41,115 bases of DNA from Leucothrix pacifica (lineage in GTDB: Bacteria; Pseudomonadota; Gammaproteobacteria; Thiotrichales; Thiotrichaceae): contig NZ_QGKM01000072.1 in assembly GCF_003172875.1 (NCBI RefSeq), forward strand, positions 1 to 41,115. Direction: 5' to 3'. Position numbers and translations under genes: made by a program. This document shows, piece after piece, positions 17,793-26,563 of the stretch (the stretch's first letter is position 1; every line of letters starts with the position of its first letter). Below the pieces are notes generated by a model, which was not told the origin of the DNA, made no database searches, and saw only the letters and a list, made by a program, of their open reading frames with translations.

Positions 17793-17979
17793 AATAAGTT
17801 AGAGAGATGCAAGAATTAACTATAAAAATCTCCTTCATAACACTGCTTTAGCCCGAGCAGTGAATAAGATCGTAACGCCTTAGCCCGGGTAGTTACGAGA
17901 GTGTCGCGAAAATGCAGGTTTCCCCCAATATCCTGTAAACCGCACACATAAACCACCGCATGGATGCGGTGGTTTTTTT
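17793..17979 (+). ncRNA. Candidate small RNA with C-rich loop hairpins
   Basis: About 187 nt between an extended -10 promoter and a strong terminator, with no credible reading frame. Hairpin 1 pairs CACTGC (17841-17846) with GCAGTG (17857-17862), with loop TTTAGCCCGA. Hairpin 2 pairs CGTAAC (17871-17876) with GTTACG (17892-17897), with a loop containing CTTAGCCCGGG. The two loops share TTAGCCCG. A third, weaker stem, TGCAGG with CCTGTA (17913-17918, 17932-17937), exposes a loop with CCCCC. Repeated C-rich loops are typical of RNAs that pair with Shine-Dalgarno regions. It could also be a leader of the lactonase gene that ends at the terminator 137 bp before the start codon. It matches no RNA family that I recognise. 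Confidence 0.45.
17951..17979 (+). terminator. Strong rho-independent terminator
   Basis: The stem AACCACCGCA (17951-17960) pairs perfectly with TGCGGTGGTT (17965-17974) around the loop TGGA and runs into a continuous T tract to 17979. No protein gene on the plus strand ends nearby, so it marks the end of the candidate small RNA or of a leader. Confidence 0.9.
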
Positions 17980-18115
17980 ATGGGTCCTATTCCACGATGA
18001 CACTCTTCACTAAATTCCTCGGTTAGTTTACATCTTGCCTGAGTGCTTAAATTGATAGGCATGCGGTATTTTTTGAGTATAGTTTGCAAAACAGCAGCTG
18101 CGAAAAGGAGAAGGC

Positions 18116-19018
18116 ATGTCATTTTTCGAGGTCATTGACCCGCGTTTCAACCGCTATGTCATCGGCAATGCACCGGTTAAACAACTCGCCACAGGGTATG
18201 ACTGGGTGGAAGGGCCGGTGTGGTTTGGCGATGCCAACTGCCTGTTGTTTTCTGATATTCCCAATAATCGCATTATGCGTTGGACGCCAAACGTTGGCAT
18301 CTCGGTGTATCGCGAGCCGTCTAGTTATGCCAATGGTCACACACGAGACAGAGAGGGGCGGTTAATCTCCTGCGAGCATGGCAGGCGTCGCGTCACCCGT
18401 ACTGAGTTGGATGGCTCTATTACTGTCATCGCTGATAGTTATGAGGGGAAGCGTCTGAATTCCCCCAACGACGTAGTGGTTCACTCCGATGGGTCGATTT
18501 GGTTTACTGATCCTCATTACGGCATCATGACCAATTACGAAGGTTTTCAGGCAGAGCAAGAACTGCCCTGCAATGTGTATCGGGTAGCCCCTGACAGCGG
18601 TGAAATCAAAGCCGTTGCCACTGACTTTGCATGCCCCAATGGTTTGGCCTTTAGTGCGGATGAAAGTCTTTTGTATATCTCCGATACCGGTGCAATGTTT
18701 GATGAGCATGCGCAACGTCATATCCGCGTGATGCCGGTCAATGACGACGCAACACTACAAGAGGGCAGTGTATTTCATACCATTAACCCCGGTTGCGCGG
18801 ATGGTTTTCGGCTGGATCAGGATGGCAATATCTGGTCATCGGCGGCAGATGGGGTGCATTGTATTAGTCCTGAAGGCGAGTTGATGGGGAAAATCTTAGT
18901 ACCGGAATTAGTTTCCAATGTGTGCTTTGGTGGACGCGCTAAACATCAGCTATTTATCACCGCCACTCAGTCGCTTTACACCGTCACACTCAATCGACGC
19001 GGCATTCAACAACCATAG
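18116..19018 (+). CDS. SMP-30/gluconolactonase-family lactonase
   Basis: A 300-residue six-bladed beta-propeller enzyme that opens sugar-acid lactones such as gluconolactone. Metal-site motifs are visible in order: the glutamate in WVEGPVWFG, the asparagine in NSPNDVVVHSDGSIWFTDPHYGI, the NGLAFS strand and the aspartate in CADGFRLDQDGNIW. There is no signal peptide, so it is cytosolic. The start has an excellent AAGGAG site 6 bp upstream. It converges on a LacI-family regulator whose closest known relatives by motif are gluconate-type repressors, which fits a role in sugar-acid catabolism. The exact lactone is not deducible. Confidence 0.85.
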   Translation: MSFFEVIDPRFNRYVIGNAPVKQLATGYDWVEGPVWFGDANCLLFSDIPNNRIMRWTPNVGISVYREPSSYANGHTRDREGRLISCEHGRRRVTRTELDGSITVIADSYEGKRLNSPNDVVVHSDGSIWFTDPHYGIMTNYEGFQAEQELPCNVYRVAPDSGEIKAVATDFACPNGLAFSADESLLYISDTGAMFDEHAQRHIRVMPVNDDATLQEGSVFHTINPGCADGFRLDQDGNIWSSAADGVHCISPEGELMGKILVPELVSNVCFGGRAKHQLFITATQSLYTVTLNRRGIQQP

Positions 19019-19092
19019 GGAATCTTCGCAGCAAGTCAGCGTAAAGCGCTATTCTCTATAGTTCTGAGTTGGGTACTGCCCGAGGGGTTCAC

Positions 19093-20139
19093 TTACTCGC
19101 CAGTACTCAGTCTGGGAAGTAGTGTGATGGGCATTTCAATGCAGCGTGAGTTATCCGTGGCGGTGCTGTTATTTGCCAGCTTGCGGCTGTCACCGGCTAA
19201 TTCCATTAAGATCAATTTGGCCGTTTCTACGCCGATATCATAAGCGCCCACATCAATAGAGGTGATTTCAGGGAAGCAGTTGGCGGAAATGTCATAAGCG
19301 CCAAAACCTGCGATAGCGATATCTTCCGGCACACGCAAGCCCGCCCGATGACAGGCCATCATTGCCCCAAAAGCGGATACGTCGGAGGCACACATCACTG
19401 CTTCAGTGTCGGGGAATTTCTCCAACAAACCCGACATCGCATTGCGTCCGGCTTCCATGGTGATGATTGCCTCATTGGACTCCCAGAACCGTTCAGTACT
19501 AAGACCTTGCGCCCGGACTTCTTCCTCAAAACCATGTCGTCGGTCAGCACCACGGCGATCCCGTTCGACGTTTCCACCAATGAAGCCAATCTTTTTGTAA
19601 CCCTGCCCGACAAGGTGTCTAGCCATGATGCGTCCAGCGCGTGCATTGGAAAAGCCAACCGCGTGGTTGATCGGTGACGCAGGAAGATCCCAGGTCTCAA
19701 TCACCGGAACACCACTGGCGGCAAGATAGCGTCGGCAAGACTCTGTATGCACGCCTCCTGTAACCACAATCGCCTCGGGTCTGCGCCTTAAAAACGCCTT
19801 CACAATGCGCTCTTCCTCTTCCATATCGTAGTCAGAGTAACCCAGTAATACCTGCAAGCCGCTGTTACTCAAATGCTCATTGAGCGCGCTGATGGTCAAG
19901 GCAAAATTGGCGTTATTGATAGAGGGAATAATGACGGCAACAAAGCCTGTTTTACGCGTGGATAAGCCCGCTGCAGTGCTGTCTAGTACGTAACCGAGCT
20001 GATCGGCAGCGTCCAGTATGCGTTGGCGAGTGGTCTCAGAAACTGAGGAATTAGCCTTAAATGCACGTGATACCGTCATGGAAGAAACCCCAGCTACACG
20101 GGCTACATCATTCATGGTTGGCGTGCTGTTTTTTGTCAT
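19093..20139 (-). CDS. LacI-family transcriptional regulator (GntR/gluconate-like)
   Basis: A 348-residue repressor. The N-terminal helix-turn-helix reads TMNDVARVAGVSSMTVSRAFK with a hinge at about residues 48-62 (LGYVLDSTAAGLSTRKTG). The periplasmic-binding-protein-like sensor follows, with VAVIIPSINNANFALT, IGFIGGNVERDRRGADRRHGF and AIAGFGAYDIS. The details resemble the proteobacterial gluconate-utilisation repressors. It is convergent with the SMP-30 lactonase gene, so regulation of that gene is plausible but not proven. No LacI operator (a central CG palindrome) could be placed with confidence. Confidence 0.85.
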   Translation of the reverse strand: MTKNSTPTMNDVARVAGVSSMTVSRAFKANSSVSETTRQRILDAADQLGYVLDSTAAGLSTRKTGFVAVIIPSINNANFALTISALNEHLSNSGLQVLLGYSDYDMEEEERIVKAFLRRRPEAIVVTGGVHTESCRRYLAASGVPVIETWDLPASPINHAVGFSNARAGRIMARHLVGQGYKKIGFIGGNVERDRRGADRRHGFEEEVRAQGLSTERFWESNEAIITMEAGRNAMSGLLEKFPDTEAVMCASDVSAFGAMMACHRAGLRVPEDIAIAGFGAYDISANCFPEITSIDVGAYDIGVETAKLILMELAGDSRKLANNSTATDNSRCIEMPITLLPRLSTGE

Positions 20140-20322
20140 TAGATAGCTTTTTGTGGAATGTCGCCTGAGTATAAAAACAGACTATTTAATAGTAAATGAA
20201 ATAATTGTTTATGGCTGTATTGCTCGGAAGTGGTCAGGTGTGTTTCATAATTTCATTAATGTTGAGGGAGGCCGTGACAAAGCGCTAGGCCAGTGCTCGC
20301 ACAGGTACAAACACGATACGCA

Positions 20323-21951
20323 CTACGTCATTGGGGTGAGTTTATCACCCCAGCATTGATTGTCCGTGTTTCGTGACTTTCGGCGGTGCGTAGCCACTGC
20401 AGCTCCGCTATGTGACTTGTTATGGCTAATATCCAGCACTAACTCTGTTTCCCTGTTTTGAATAAACACCAGATTTTCATCAGCTGCAGTCGGGACTAAC
20501 TTCCACTCCTGGTGGTTGTTCGAGACTCGTTTTTTCTCCTCCAGTATCACCGGTGCATCATCTTTTTTCAGGCCATTTTCAACGGCCAAAACCTTGTTGG
20601 TGTCAAGGTGCTGAATAAACACATAGCCCTCGGTTTTATTACTGGGAATCAGTTGCCAACGCTGGGCATGTGCGCGGCTGCTTTTTTCGACCACCAGCTG
20701 ACCGTCGTCTTCGATAGACAACACATACTGATTCATAGCGGAACGAATTTTGACGTATTCGGGGTCGCTGTCTTGTGTGGGTGACGGATTGTTCTTTGGT
20801 GTCGATGTGGTCTCAGTAGCCTGATTGTCCGCAGCGTTTCCCTTACCGTCCGCCGTATCACCCGCTGCATCTTCTTGCTCAGCTTTCTTCTTACGACGGT
20901 TTCGCCAAAACAAATAAGCCGCACCTAGCAGAATCACTACCTCGGCAATTTGCACTGGTAGGTAATCAAACAGGAAATTAAAACGTTCGCGCAATGAACG
21001 AGTGATACTGTCAAAGTCAGTGTCTGGCGAGCTGGTGACCACCTCATTTTGCTGTAGTTTTTTGTAATGAGTGATGTATTTATTTTCAGTATTTTGCAGC
21101 GCCTTCACCCGCTGGTTTTTCTCACGTTCCCAGTCGTCGACAGGGTCCATATTATTCCAGGCAATAAACAGCTTTTTCTGTTGATCACTGATCTGTAGCT
21201 GGTACTGATCCGTCATATAAAAATAAGCACGGGCAATATCACCCATCACATTTTCAGGCGGCTCTGCTGTGCTGGATTTAAACGCCACCTCCATATTCAC
21301 CGTACTGCCGTACAGGCGTGGCTCATTGGCAATCATGCTGTATTTGTAATTGCTGCGATCACCGTTGATCTCACCAATTGCAGGTACCAAATTGTGCATA
21401 TCTGCTTCCATCTCTCGGAACTTCTCATTGTTATTGCGACAGTGAAGTCGACCACCGTCTTGCCAGCAGCGCAGTTGATGCCCGAAGTGCCAGGCAGGCA
21501 CAATATGTTCCCACTCGATGCGCTCTGAACGCGCTTTGTTTTTGCGATAGCTAAAGCCGCAGCTGCTTTTCACTGGGATGAATTTCTTCTGATATAAGCG
21601 ATAACGGCAGCCGCTGTAGAAGGCCAGTAAGTGATCCGTGTAAACCTCTGTTCCTAGCAGTCGTTTTGATCGGCTGAAGGAGTACGTGCTTTGTAAGCCG
21701 AACTGTTGATCATCCAATGTGGCCACGTCTTCCTCAAAGATGTCGCCATCCTGCTCCAGATACACCGTGCGCTGTTGATCGGTGATGGTTTTTAGTAGTT
21801 TGCCGGAAGCTAAGTCATGAAATACACCGCTGTCAGACTCTTTGAATAAGGTCATGACGGGGTAGTCTTCGGCTTGGGTGTTGGTGCTAAACAGGCATAG
21901 CCATAAGCAGCAGATACTTGCCGCTTTGGTGAATCTTTTGGGGTAAGACAC
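20323..21951 (-). CDS. Secreted endonuclease I fused through a membrane segment to a ricin-type beta-trefoil
   Basis: A 542-residue protein. Residues 1-27 form a signal peptide ending TQA. Residues about 85-285 are an endonuclease I (EndA/Vvn) domain: RIEWEHIVPAWHFG holds the catalytic H149 and metal-binding E148, MHNLVPAIGEINGDRSNY follows at 185-202, and WNNMDPVDDWEREKNQR at 265-281. Residues about 331-349 are a single membrane helix followed by RNRRKKK, then a low-complexity linker (355-396). Residues about 398-536 carry three QxW motifs (QRW 430-432, QEW 481-483, QCW 532-534), the signature of ricin-B-like lectin folds. The nuclease is likely periplasmic; by the positive-inside rule the trefoil would be cytoplasmic. 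Ordinary family members are about 230 residues without these additions. Confidence 0.85.
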   Translation of the reverse strand: MSYPKRFTKAASICCLWLCLFSTNTQAEDYPVMTLFKESDSGVFHDLASGKLLKTITDQQRTVYLEQDGDIFEEDVATLDDQQFGLQSTYSFSRSKRLLGTEVYTDHLLAFYSGCRYRLYQKKFIPVKSSCGFSYRKNKARSERIEWEHIVPAWHFGHQLRCWQDGGRLHCRNNNEKFREMEADMHNLVPAIGEINGDRSNYKYSMIANEPRLYGSTVNMEVAFKSSTAEPPENVMGDIARAYFYMTDQYQLQISDQQKKLFIAWNNMDPVDDWEREKNQRVKALQNTENKYITHYKKLQQNEVVTSSPDTDFDSITRSLRERFNFLFDYLPVQIAEVVILLGAAYLFWRNRRKKKAEQEDAAGDTADGKGNAADNQATETTSTPKNNPSPTQDSDPEYVKIRSAMNQYVLSIEDDGQLVVEKSSRAHAQRWQLIPSNKTEGYVFIQHLDTNKVLAVENGLKKDDAPVILEEKKRVSNNHQEWKLVPTAADENLVFIQNRETELVLDISHNKSHSGAAVATHRRKSRNTDNQCWGDKLTPMT

Positions 21952-22166
21952 TGGGTTTTCACAGGGTTTATTGAGTGCCGTTACTTTAACCCAGTGGCAT
22001 TTAATTACAAAGTGGGGCGTTAAGTTGTCGATGTGTTTTCTTTAGTGGATTCCCTTATGACCAAAAGCTTTTATTGTTAGCTACACGCTTTGATGTAAGA
22101 TTCTAAAATCACAATAATCTAACCAGACCTGACCTAATTAATTTAGCTGCCAGAGATAATATAACA

Positions 22167-22889
22167 ATGACTTCAACCCCGACACACGACACAGATTCAA
22201 ACCCCATAGTAGACCTTCGGAAACTTAGTTTTTCCTACGAAATGCAGGAGTCCAGACTGGATGTATTGGTCGATGTTGACCTGACGCTTCAGCAAGGTGA
22301 GAGCGTGGCTATTTTAGGCCCGTCCGGCTCAGGTAAAACCTCATTGTTATTGCTTCTGGCCGGTCTGGAGCAACCCACCGGTGGCGCTATCTTGTTGGAT
22401 GATAAAGATCTCGCTAGCTTGGATTCAGATGCATTAGCAGATCTGCGTCGTGATAGTTTAGGTATTGTATTTCAGTCATTCCACTTAGTGCCCAGTTTAA
22501 CAGCTTTGGGGAATGTCATGTTGCCGCTGGAAATTGCCGGACGCGATAATGCCCGCAAGGTTGCTCTGGAGATGTTGGAGCGTGTTGGTCTGGCAGAGCG
22601 AGCGGGGCATTATCCGCCGCAGTTATCCGGTGGTGAGCAGCAGCGGGTTGCCATTGCCCGTGCTCTGGTACACAAGCCACACCTGTTATTAGCCGATGAG
22701 CCAACGGGTAATCTGGATGCCAAAACCGGTGAGCGCATCATCGAACTACTGTTTGGTTTGAATCGCGAAAGTGGTTCGACCATGATTCTGGTGACACACG
22801 ATGAATCCATCGCAGCGCAGTGCCAGCGTGTATTTCGTCTGCATCAAGGCAAATTAGTGGAGGACGCGCCTCATGCGATTTCTGCTTAG
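22167..22889 (+). CDS. ybbA: ABC transporter ATPase of the LolD/YbbA group
   Basis: A 240-residue ATPase with Walker A GPSGSGKTS, signature LSGGEQQRVAIARA, Walker B LLLADEPTGNLD and switch histidine in LVTHDES. The sequence is of the LolD/MacB/YbbA class that energises FtsX-type permeases; these do not import substrates but move lipoproteins or other cell-envelope molecules. Its 3' end overlaps the permease gene by 17 bp. In E. coli the equivalent ybbA lies divergent from tesA. Here the neighbour is the nuclease gene instead. The symbol is given by similarity of the pair and is not certain. Confidence 0.85.
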   Translation: MTSTPTHDTDSNPIVDLRKLSFSYEMQESRLDVLVDVDLTLQQGESVAILGPSGSGKTSLLLLLAGLEQPTGGAILLDDKDLASLDSDALADLRRDSLGIVFQSFHLVPSLTALGNVMLPLEIAGRDNARKVALEMLERVGLAERAGHYPPQLSGGEQQRVAIARALVHKPHLLLADEPTGNLDAKTGERIIELLFGLNRESGSTMILVTHDESIAAQCQRVFRLHQGKLVEDAPHAISA

Positions 22890-25419
22890 TCTAGCCTGGC
22901 GAGACCTACGCGCCAGTGGTCGTTCATTGTGGATATTCTGCGCCTGTTTGGTGCTCGGTGTCACGCTGGTCTCGGCTAGTGGCAGTATGTACCGTTTGGT
23001 GGGTGATGGTTTATTAGCAGACACACGCCAGTTGTTAGGTGGTGACCTACAGGTGAGTTCGAGCAGGCCGGAACCTTTACCCGATGAGGCATTGCAATGG
23101 ATGTCGGCACGCGGCAAAGTCTCGCAACTGATCGAATTGCGCACCATGCTGGGTACGCCAAACGATGATTTTGTTCTGGTCGAATTACAAAGTGTTGATG
23201 ATTTCTACCCGTTGTATGGCAGCTTGCAACTTGATCCAGCGAAACCCTTAAGTGAGCTGATCAGTCAGCAAAATGATCGCTGGGGTGTGGCGATTGATCA
23301 TTCGCTGGCAGTACGTTACGACTTGAAAGCGGGTGATGTGGTGTCTATCGGCAGTCTGCAAATGGAAGTGCGCGCGCTGATTATGAAACAGCCTGACCGC
23401 AATCTCACTGCAGACTGGCGTGGCTCGCCGGTGTTGATTTCTCCGCAAGCAATTCGTGATGCCCAGCTAATCAGACCGGGTTCGCGGGTTGAGTACGACT
23501 ACCGCGTTGCGACAGAACAACCGACTGCCGACTGGAAAACTGAGTTTTACCAGCAGTTCCCAGACCGTGGTTGGGAGGTCCGCACTTTTGAAGACCGCAG
23601 TCAGCGTATTTCTGAACGGATTGGACAGATCGCGTCAGGCTTGTTGATTATCGGTTTTAGTACGCTGTTTATTGGCGGCTTGGGTGTATTCAGCAGTATT
23701 CAGTCTTATTTGCAGAGCAAGCTAAAAACCATTGCCACCTTGCGTTCACTGGGACTACGCAATGGACGTATCGCCACTGTTTACTTGTTACAGGTCGGTA
23801 TTATGGGAGGTGCGGCGAGTTTATTAGGTGGCTTCCTTGGTATGGCATTAGCCTTGTTAGGTAGTACAGCAGTGGCCGCAGAATTACCGATTAGCACCAC
23901 TTTTGCAGCCTTGCCTGCGCCATTCATTAGTGCCGTTATTTTCGGTTTATTAACCGCGTTTTGCTTTGCGCTGCCAGCCATTGGCACGGCCCTTTCAGTG
24001 TCGCCTGCAAGCCTGTTTCGTGATGCTGCCAACAGTGCCTTAAGTGTGCCGCGTAATTGGGCAATCGCAACGGCAGTTTGTGCTGTGGGCATCATCGCCT
24101 TGGTACTGATTAGTGTGCCGTCTTTAGTGTTTGGGGCGGGTTTTATTCTGGTGGTCGCACTGATGTTGGGACTATTAGAAATTACACTGCGCTTCATTAG
24201 AAGAGGTGCTAAACGTCTGGAAAACACAGAGGGCTTACGCACAGGCATAGCCTTCCGGTTAGCACTGGCTAATTTGCACCGTCCTGCTGCGCCACTACGC
24301 AGTTCTTTGTTATCGCTTGGCTCTGCGCTGACATTGCTGGTGATTTGTACTTTGGTGGTGGTTTCGCTGCAACGTACGATTCAGGCAACGATTCCTCAGG
24401 AAGCGCCCGCCTTGGTGCTGTATGACATCAGTCCCGATCAGGTTAAGGATGTTGAAAATGCACTGACTACCACTTCACCTCAGGCCAGAGCAGAGTTAGC
24501 GCCTCTGGTACAAGGGCGTATTGTTGCGGTGAATGGTGAGACGGTAGCGGACTTAATAGCGGATGCAGAGCCAGGCTCTGAACGAGAAGATGACCTGCGT
24601 GACAGCTTGAATGACGATCACAAACTCAGTTATCGCGGTGGCAATGTCGATGGGATTGAGTTGGTAGAGGGCAGCTGGTGGAATGACGGTGAAGATCAAA
24701 GCATTCCTGGCATGTCACTGGAAGATCGCGAAGCTCGCCGTATCGGGATTAATATCGGTGACCGCATCAGTTACGCCGTTGCTGGCTCCACGATGGAATT
24801 CATGATCACTGCGATTCACCGACAAAAAGGGGTTCAAACCCGTTTTTGGTTTGAAGGTATTGTGGCCGACGGTGTGTTTGGTGACACACCGGAGCGTTAT
24901 GTTGGCGCGGCATGGATGGATGATGATCTGGCTTTGAAAGCACAAAGAAGCATTGCCGATGTTGCTGCTAATGTGGTGACCGTGCGCACCGCGCGGATTC
25001 TGGCTAGTGCACGTGACTTGCTGGGGCAGGCCACCAGTGGTTTGTTGGTGGTCGCTGTGATTAGTTTCCTTGCCAGCTTGCTGGTGCTATTTAGTGTGAT
25101 CGCGGCGAGTCGGGTGCGGCAGGTTTACGAAGCTTCCGTACTGAATGCGCTGGGTGTGCGTTTGTCTGAGGTACGTAAAAGTCTGTATCTGGAATTCCTG
25201 CTAATCGCGCTGGTGACGGCTTTATTTGCGGTCTTACTTGGCTCGGCGATTGCCATACCACTGCTGGAGTGGCGGATGAAACTGCCCTCGACGGATTTGG
25301 TGTGGGTTGGTTTGCTGACTGCATTAGTGGTGAGTGTATCAACGCTGGTGGTTGGAGCGCAGTATTTACATCGTCGGATGAGTGTGAAGCCTGCGTTGTT
25401 GTTGCGGAATTTAGGGTAG
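22873..25419 (+). CDS. ybbP: FtsX-type ABC permease, YbbP-like
   Basis: A large inner-membrane protein of 848 residues, near the length of E. coli YbbP. It opens LLSLAWRDLRASGRSLWIF, the usual cytoplasmic start of this group, followed by a first membrane helix and a periplasmic domain with LLGGDLQVSS (about residues 55-65). Two FtsX domains follow, each with hydrophobic clusters: one near residues 250-370 with SKLKTIATLRSLGLRNG and one at the C-terminus (about 720-840) with YEASVLNALGVRLSEVR. Extra helices near 395-440 and 480-505 lie between. It is translated together with the ATPase. YbbAP systems have a poorly defined role, thought to be export or envelope maintenance. Confidence 0.85.
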   Translation: MRFLLSLAWRDLRASGRSLWIFCACLVLGVTLVSASGSMYRLVGDGLLADTRQLLGGDLQVSSSRPEPLPDEALQWMSARGKVSQLIELRTMLGTPNDDFVLVELQSVDDFYPLYGSLQLDPAKPLSELISQQNDRWGVAIDHSLAVRYDLKAGDVVSIGSLQMEVRALIMKQPDRNLTADWRGSPVLISPQAIRDAQLIRPGSRVEYDYRVATEQPTADWKTEFYQQFPDRGWEVRTFEDRSQRISERIGQIASGLLIIGFSTLFIGGLGVFSSIQSYLQSKLKTIATLRSLGLRNGRIATVYLLQVGIMGGAASLLGGFLGMALALLGSTAVAAELPISTTFAALPAPFISAVIFGLLTAFCFALPAIGTALSVSPASLFRDAANSALSVPRNWAIATAVCAVGIIALVLISVPSLVFGAGFILVVALMLGLLEITLRFIRRGAKRLENTEGLRTGIAFRLALANLHRPAAPLRSSLLSLGSALTLLVICTLVVVSLQRTIQATIPQEAPALVLYDISPDQVKDVENALTTTSPQARAELAPLVQGRIVAVNGETVADLIADAEPGSEREDDLRDSLNDDHKLSYRGGNVDGIELVEGSWWNDGEDQSIPGMSLEDREARRIGINIGDRISYAVAGSTMEFMITAIHRQKGVQTRFWFEGIVADGVFGDTPERYVGAAWMDDDLALKAQRSIADVAANVVTVRTARILASARDLLGQATSGLLVVAVISFLASLLVLFSVIAASRVRQVYEASVLNALGVRLSEVRKSLYLEFLLIALVTALFAVLLGSAIAIPLLEWRMKLPSTDLVWVGLLTALVVSVSTLVVGAQYLHRRMSVKPALLLRNLG

Positions 25420-25447
25420 GCATAAGGCCGTGCCTGTTGGATCAGAA

Positions 25448-25490
25448 CCTCAGAAGTGATAGTTAAACATGATCACTTCTGAGGCTTTTT
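25448..25490 (+). terminator. Rho-independent terminator after the ybbAP-like operon
   Basis: A perfect 13-bp stem, CCTCAGAAGTGAT (25448-25460) with ATCACTTCTGAGG (25472-25484), has an 11-base loop and is followed by a T tract at 25486-25490. It lies 29 bp after the permease stop codon. Confidence 0.92.
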
Positions 25491-25543
25491 ATTATTTTTA
25501 ATGCAGACACTTAATCTGTTGCTAAATTAAAAAGTGCACAGTC

Positions 25544-25969
25544 CTATTTAGGCGCAGGCGGCATTTCTTCAAAGGTGGGTACACTCGTATCCATATGATC
25601 CCACACAGGCTTATGTTTGTTATAAACAATGACGTGTGGCTTGAACCACGAACTATCATCAACACAGCCTACAGCAATTGAGACGATGGGAGGCGCTGAA
25701 CTATTTGTGCCATACAATCGGCTGCCACACTCAGGGCAGAAATGGCGCGTTAATTGTGCTCCATCATCCGCAGTCGTTGTGTAATGACTGGTTTCACCTG
25801 TTACTTCGAAGTCATCTTTTTTGAAGAAGGCCAGGGATATATGGCCTGTGCCTGTGGAGCGACGACAATGATCACAGTGGCATTGCGCCATCCTGACGGG
25901 TTCATTGCTGAGGGTGTATTGGACTTTTCCGCACAGGCAGCCGCCTGTTGCAAATGATTCTTCTGACAT
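25544..25969 (-). CDS. GFA-family zinc protein (glutathione-dependent formaldehyde-activating type)
   Basis: A 141-residue zinc protein. Cysteines at 11 and 13 (GGCLCG), 30, 32 and 35 (QCHCDHCRR) and 78 and 81 (FCPECGSRLYG) form the expected zinc sites. The fold was first described in Gfa, which promotes glutathione addition to formaldehyde, but most members have unknown substrates. The chosen start (25969) follows a strong GGAGG. A longer start at 25999 would place that site inside the gene and is less likely. It stands alone, beyond the terminator of the ybbAP-like operon. Confidence 0.85.
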   Translation of the reverse strand: MSEESFATGGCLCGKVQYTLSNEPVRMAQCHCDHCRRSTGTGHISLAFFKKDDFEVTGETSHYTTTADDGAQLTRHFCPECGSRLYGTNSSAPPIVSIAVGCVDDSSWFKPHVIVYNKHKPVWDHMDTSVPTFEEMPPAPK

Positions 25970-26094
25970 TACTTCCTCCAATCGATTAACGGTAGTCATT
26001 GACTATACATGAGAGCACTATACGGTGCTTGAGATCTGCTAATCAGATACTCTTTCATTCCCTTCATAGCGTCGCCATTGCTCCACCATTGTCA

Positions 26095-26184
26095 GCCTTA
26101 ACTACCATCGCACGCAATATGCCGGCGGGGCATACTGAAGGGTATCTGGAGGGGGCTAATATTTATGGGGATACGGTTTATTGA
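26095..26184 (+). pseudogene. Decayed C-terminal tail of a Gfo/Idh/MocA-type oxidoreductase
   Basis: The frame ending at TGA 26182-26184 reads RNMPAGHTEGYLEGANIYGD. This is close to the conserved C-terminal block of Gfo/Idh/MocA sugar oxidoreductases, which usually reads like PAGHPEGYxEAFANxY. The preceding sequence has no oxidoreductase fold, and one residue is missing in the block itself. The piece is therefore a relic left after deletion or insertion at the border of the accessory region. The call depends on one short motif. Confidence 0.4.
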
Positions 26185-26269
26185 TTCCTGTGTGCGTTCG
26201 TCTAAGGCGAATTCGATTTGGGTAACACTGTAGACTGATCCCCTTATTCAAAAGAAGAATGGCGGGCAC

Positions 26270-26563
26270 TTAATTCACTAAGTGCCTCATATAATCCATA
26301 CGTTGATGAAGTACTCTGATCACCCACAACACATCGTCTATTTCCCAGAAAAACACAATATGAGACCCAACTACATAGCTTCTGTAGCCTGATTTGATGT
26401 CAGAGCGGTCTTTACCAAGCTCGGGGTGGTTTGCCAGAAACTGCATCATGTCTAAAAGCTTATCCTGATATTGGTTAGCTTGTTTAACACTCCATCGTTC
26501 AGCACCGTAGAACCAAATTTCATCCAGATCGGTTGCCGCAGCTGGTGACAGCTCTATTTGCAT
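26270..26563 (-). CDS. parE: ParE/RelE-superfamily toxin
   Basis: A 97-residue small basic protein of the ParE type: MQIELSPAAATDLDEIWFYGAERW is the usual strand-helix start, GYRSYVVGSHIVFFWEID the central sheet, and WVIRVLHQRMDYMRHL the C-terminal strand and tail. ParE toxins poison DNA gyrase, whereas RelE relatives cut mRNA; the IRVLHQRMD ending points to ParE. The start overlaps the antitoxin stop by one base (26563), and antitoxin precedes toxin, as usual. It is likely intact and active. Confidence 0.88.
   Translation of the reverse strand: MQIELSPAAATDLDEIWFYGAERWSVKQANQYQDKLLDMMQFLANHPELGKDRSDIKSGYRSYVVGSHIVFFWEIDDVLWVIRVLHQRMDYMRHLVN

Noticed and set aside
17793-17979. Small RNA as 6S RNA, SRP RNA or a known riboswitch
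   Set aside because: The long bulged rod of 6S and the conserved tip of SRP RNA are absent, and the loop motifs do not match guanidine-II or other tandem-hairpin riboswitches that I know.
17880-18122. 80-residue open frame on the minus strand before the lactonase gene
   Set aside because: It reads straight through the strong terminator and the hairpins of the candidate small RNA, has proline/cysteine-rich chance-like composition, and overlaps the ribosome site of the lactonase gene.
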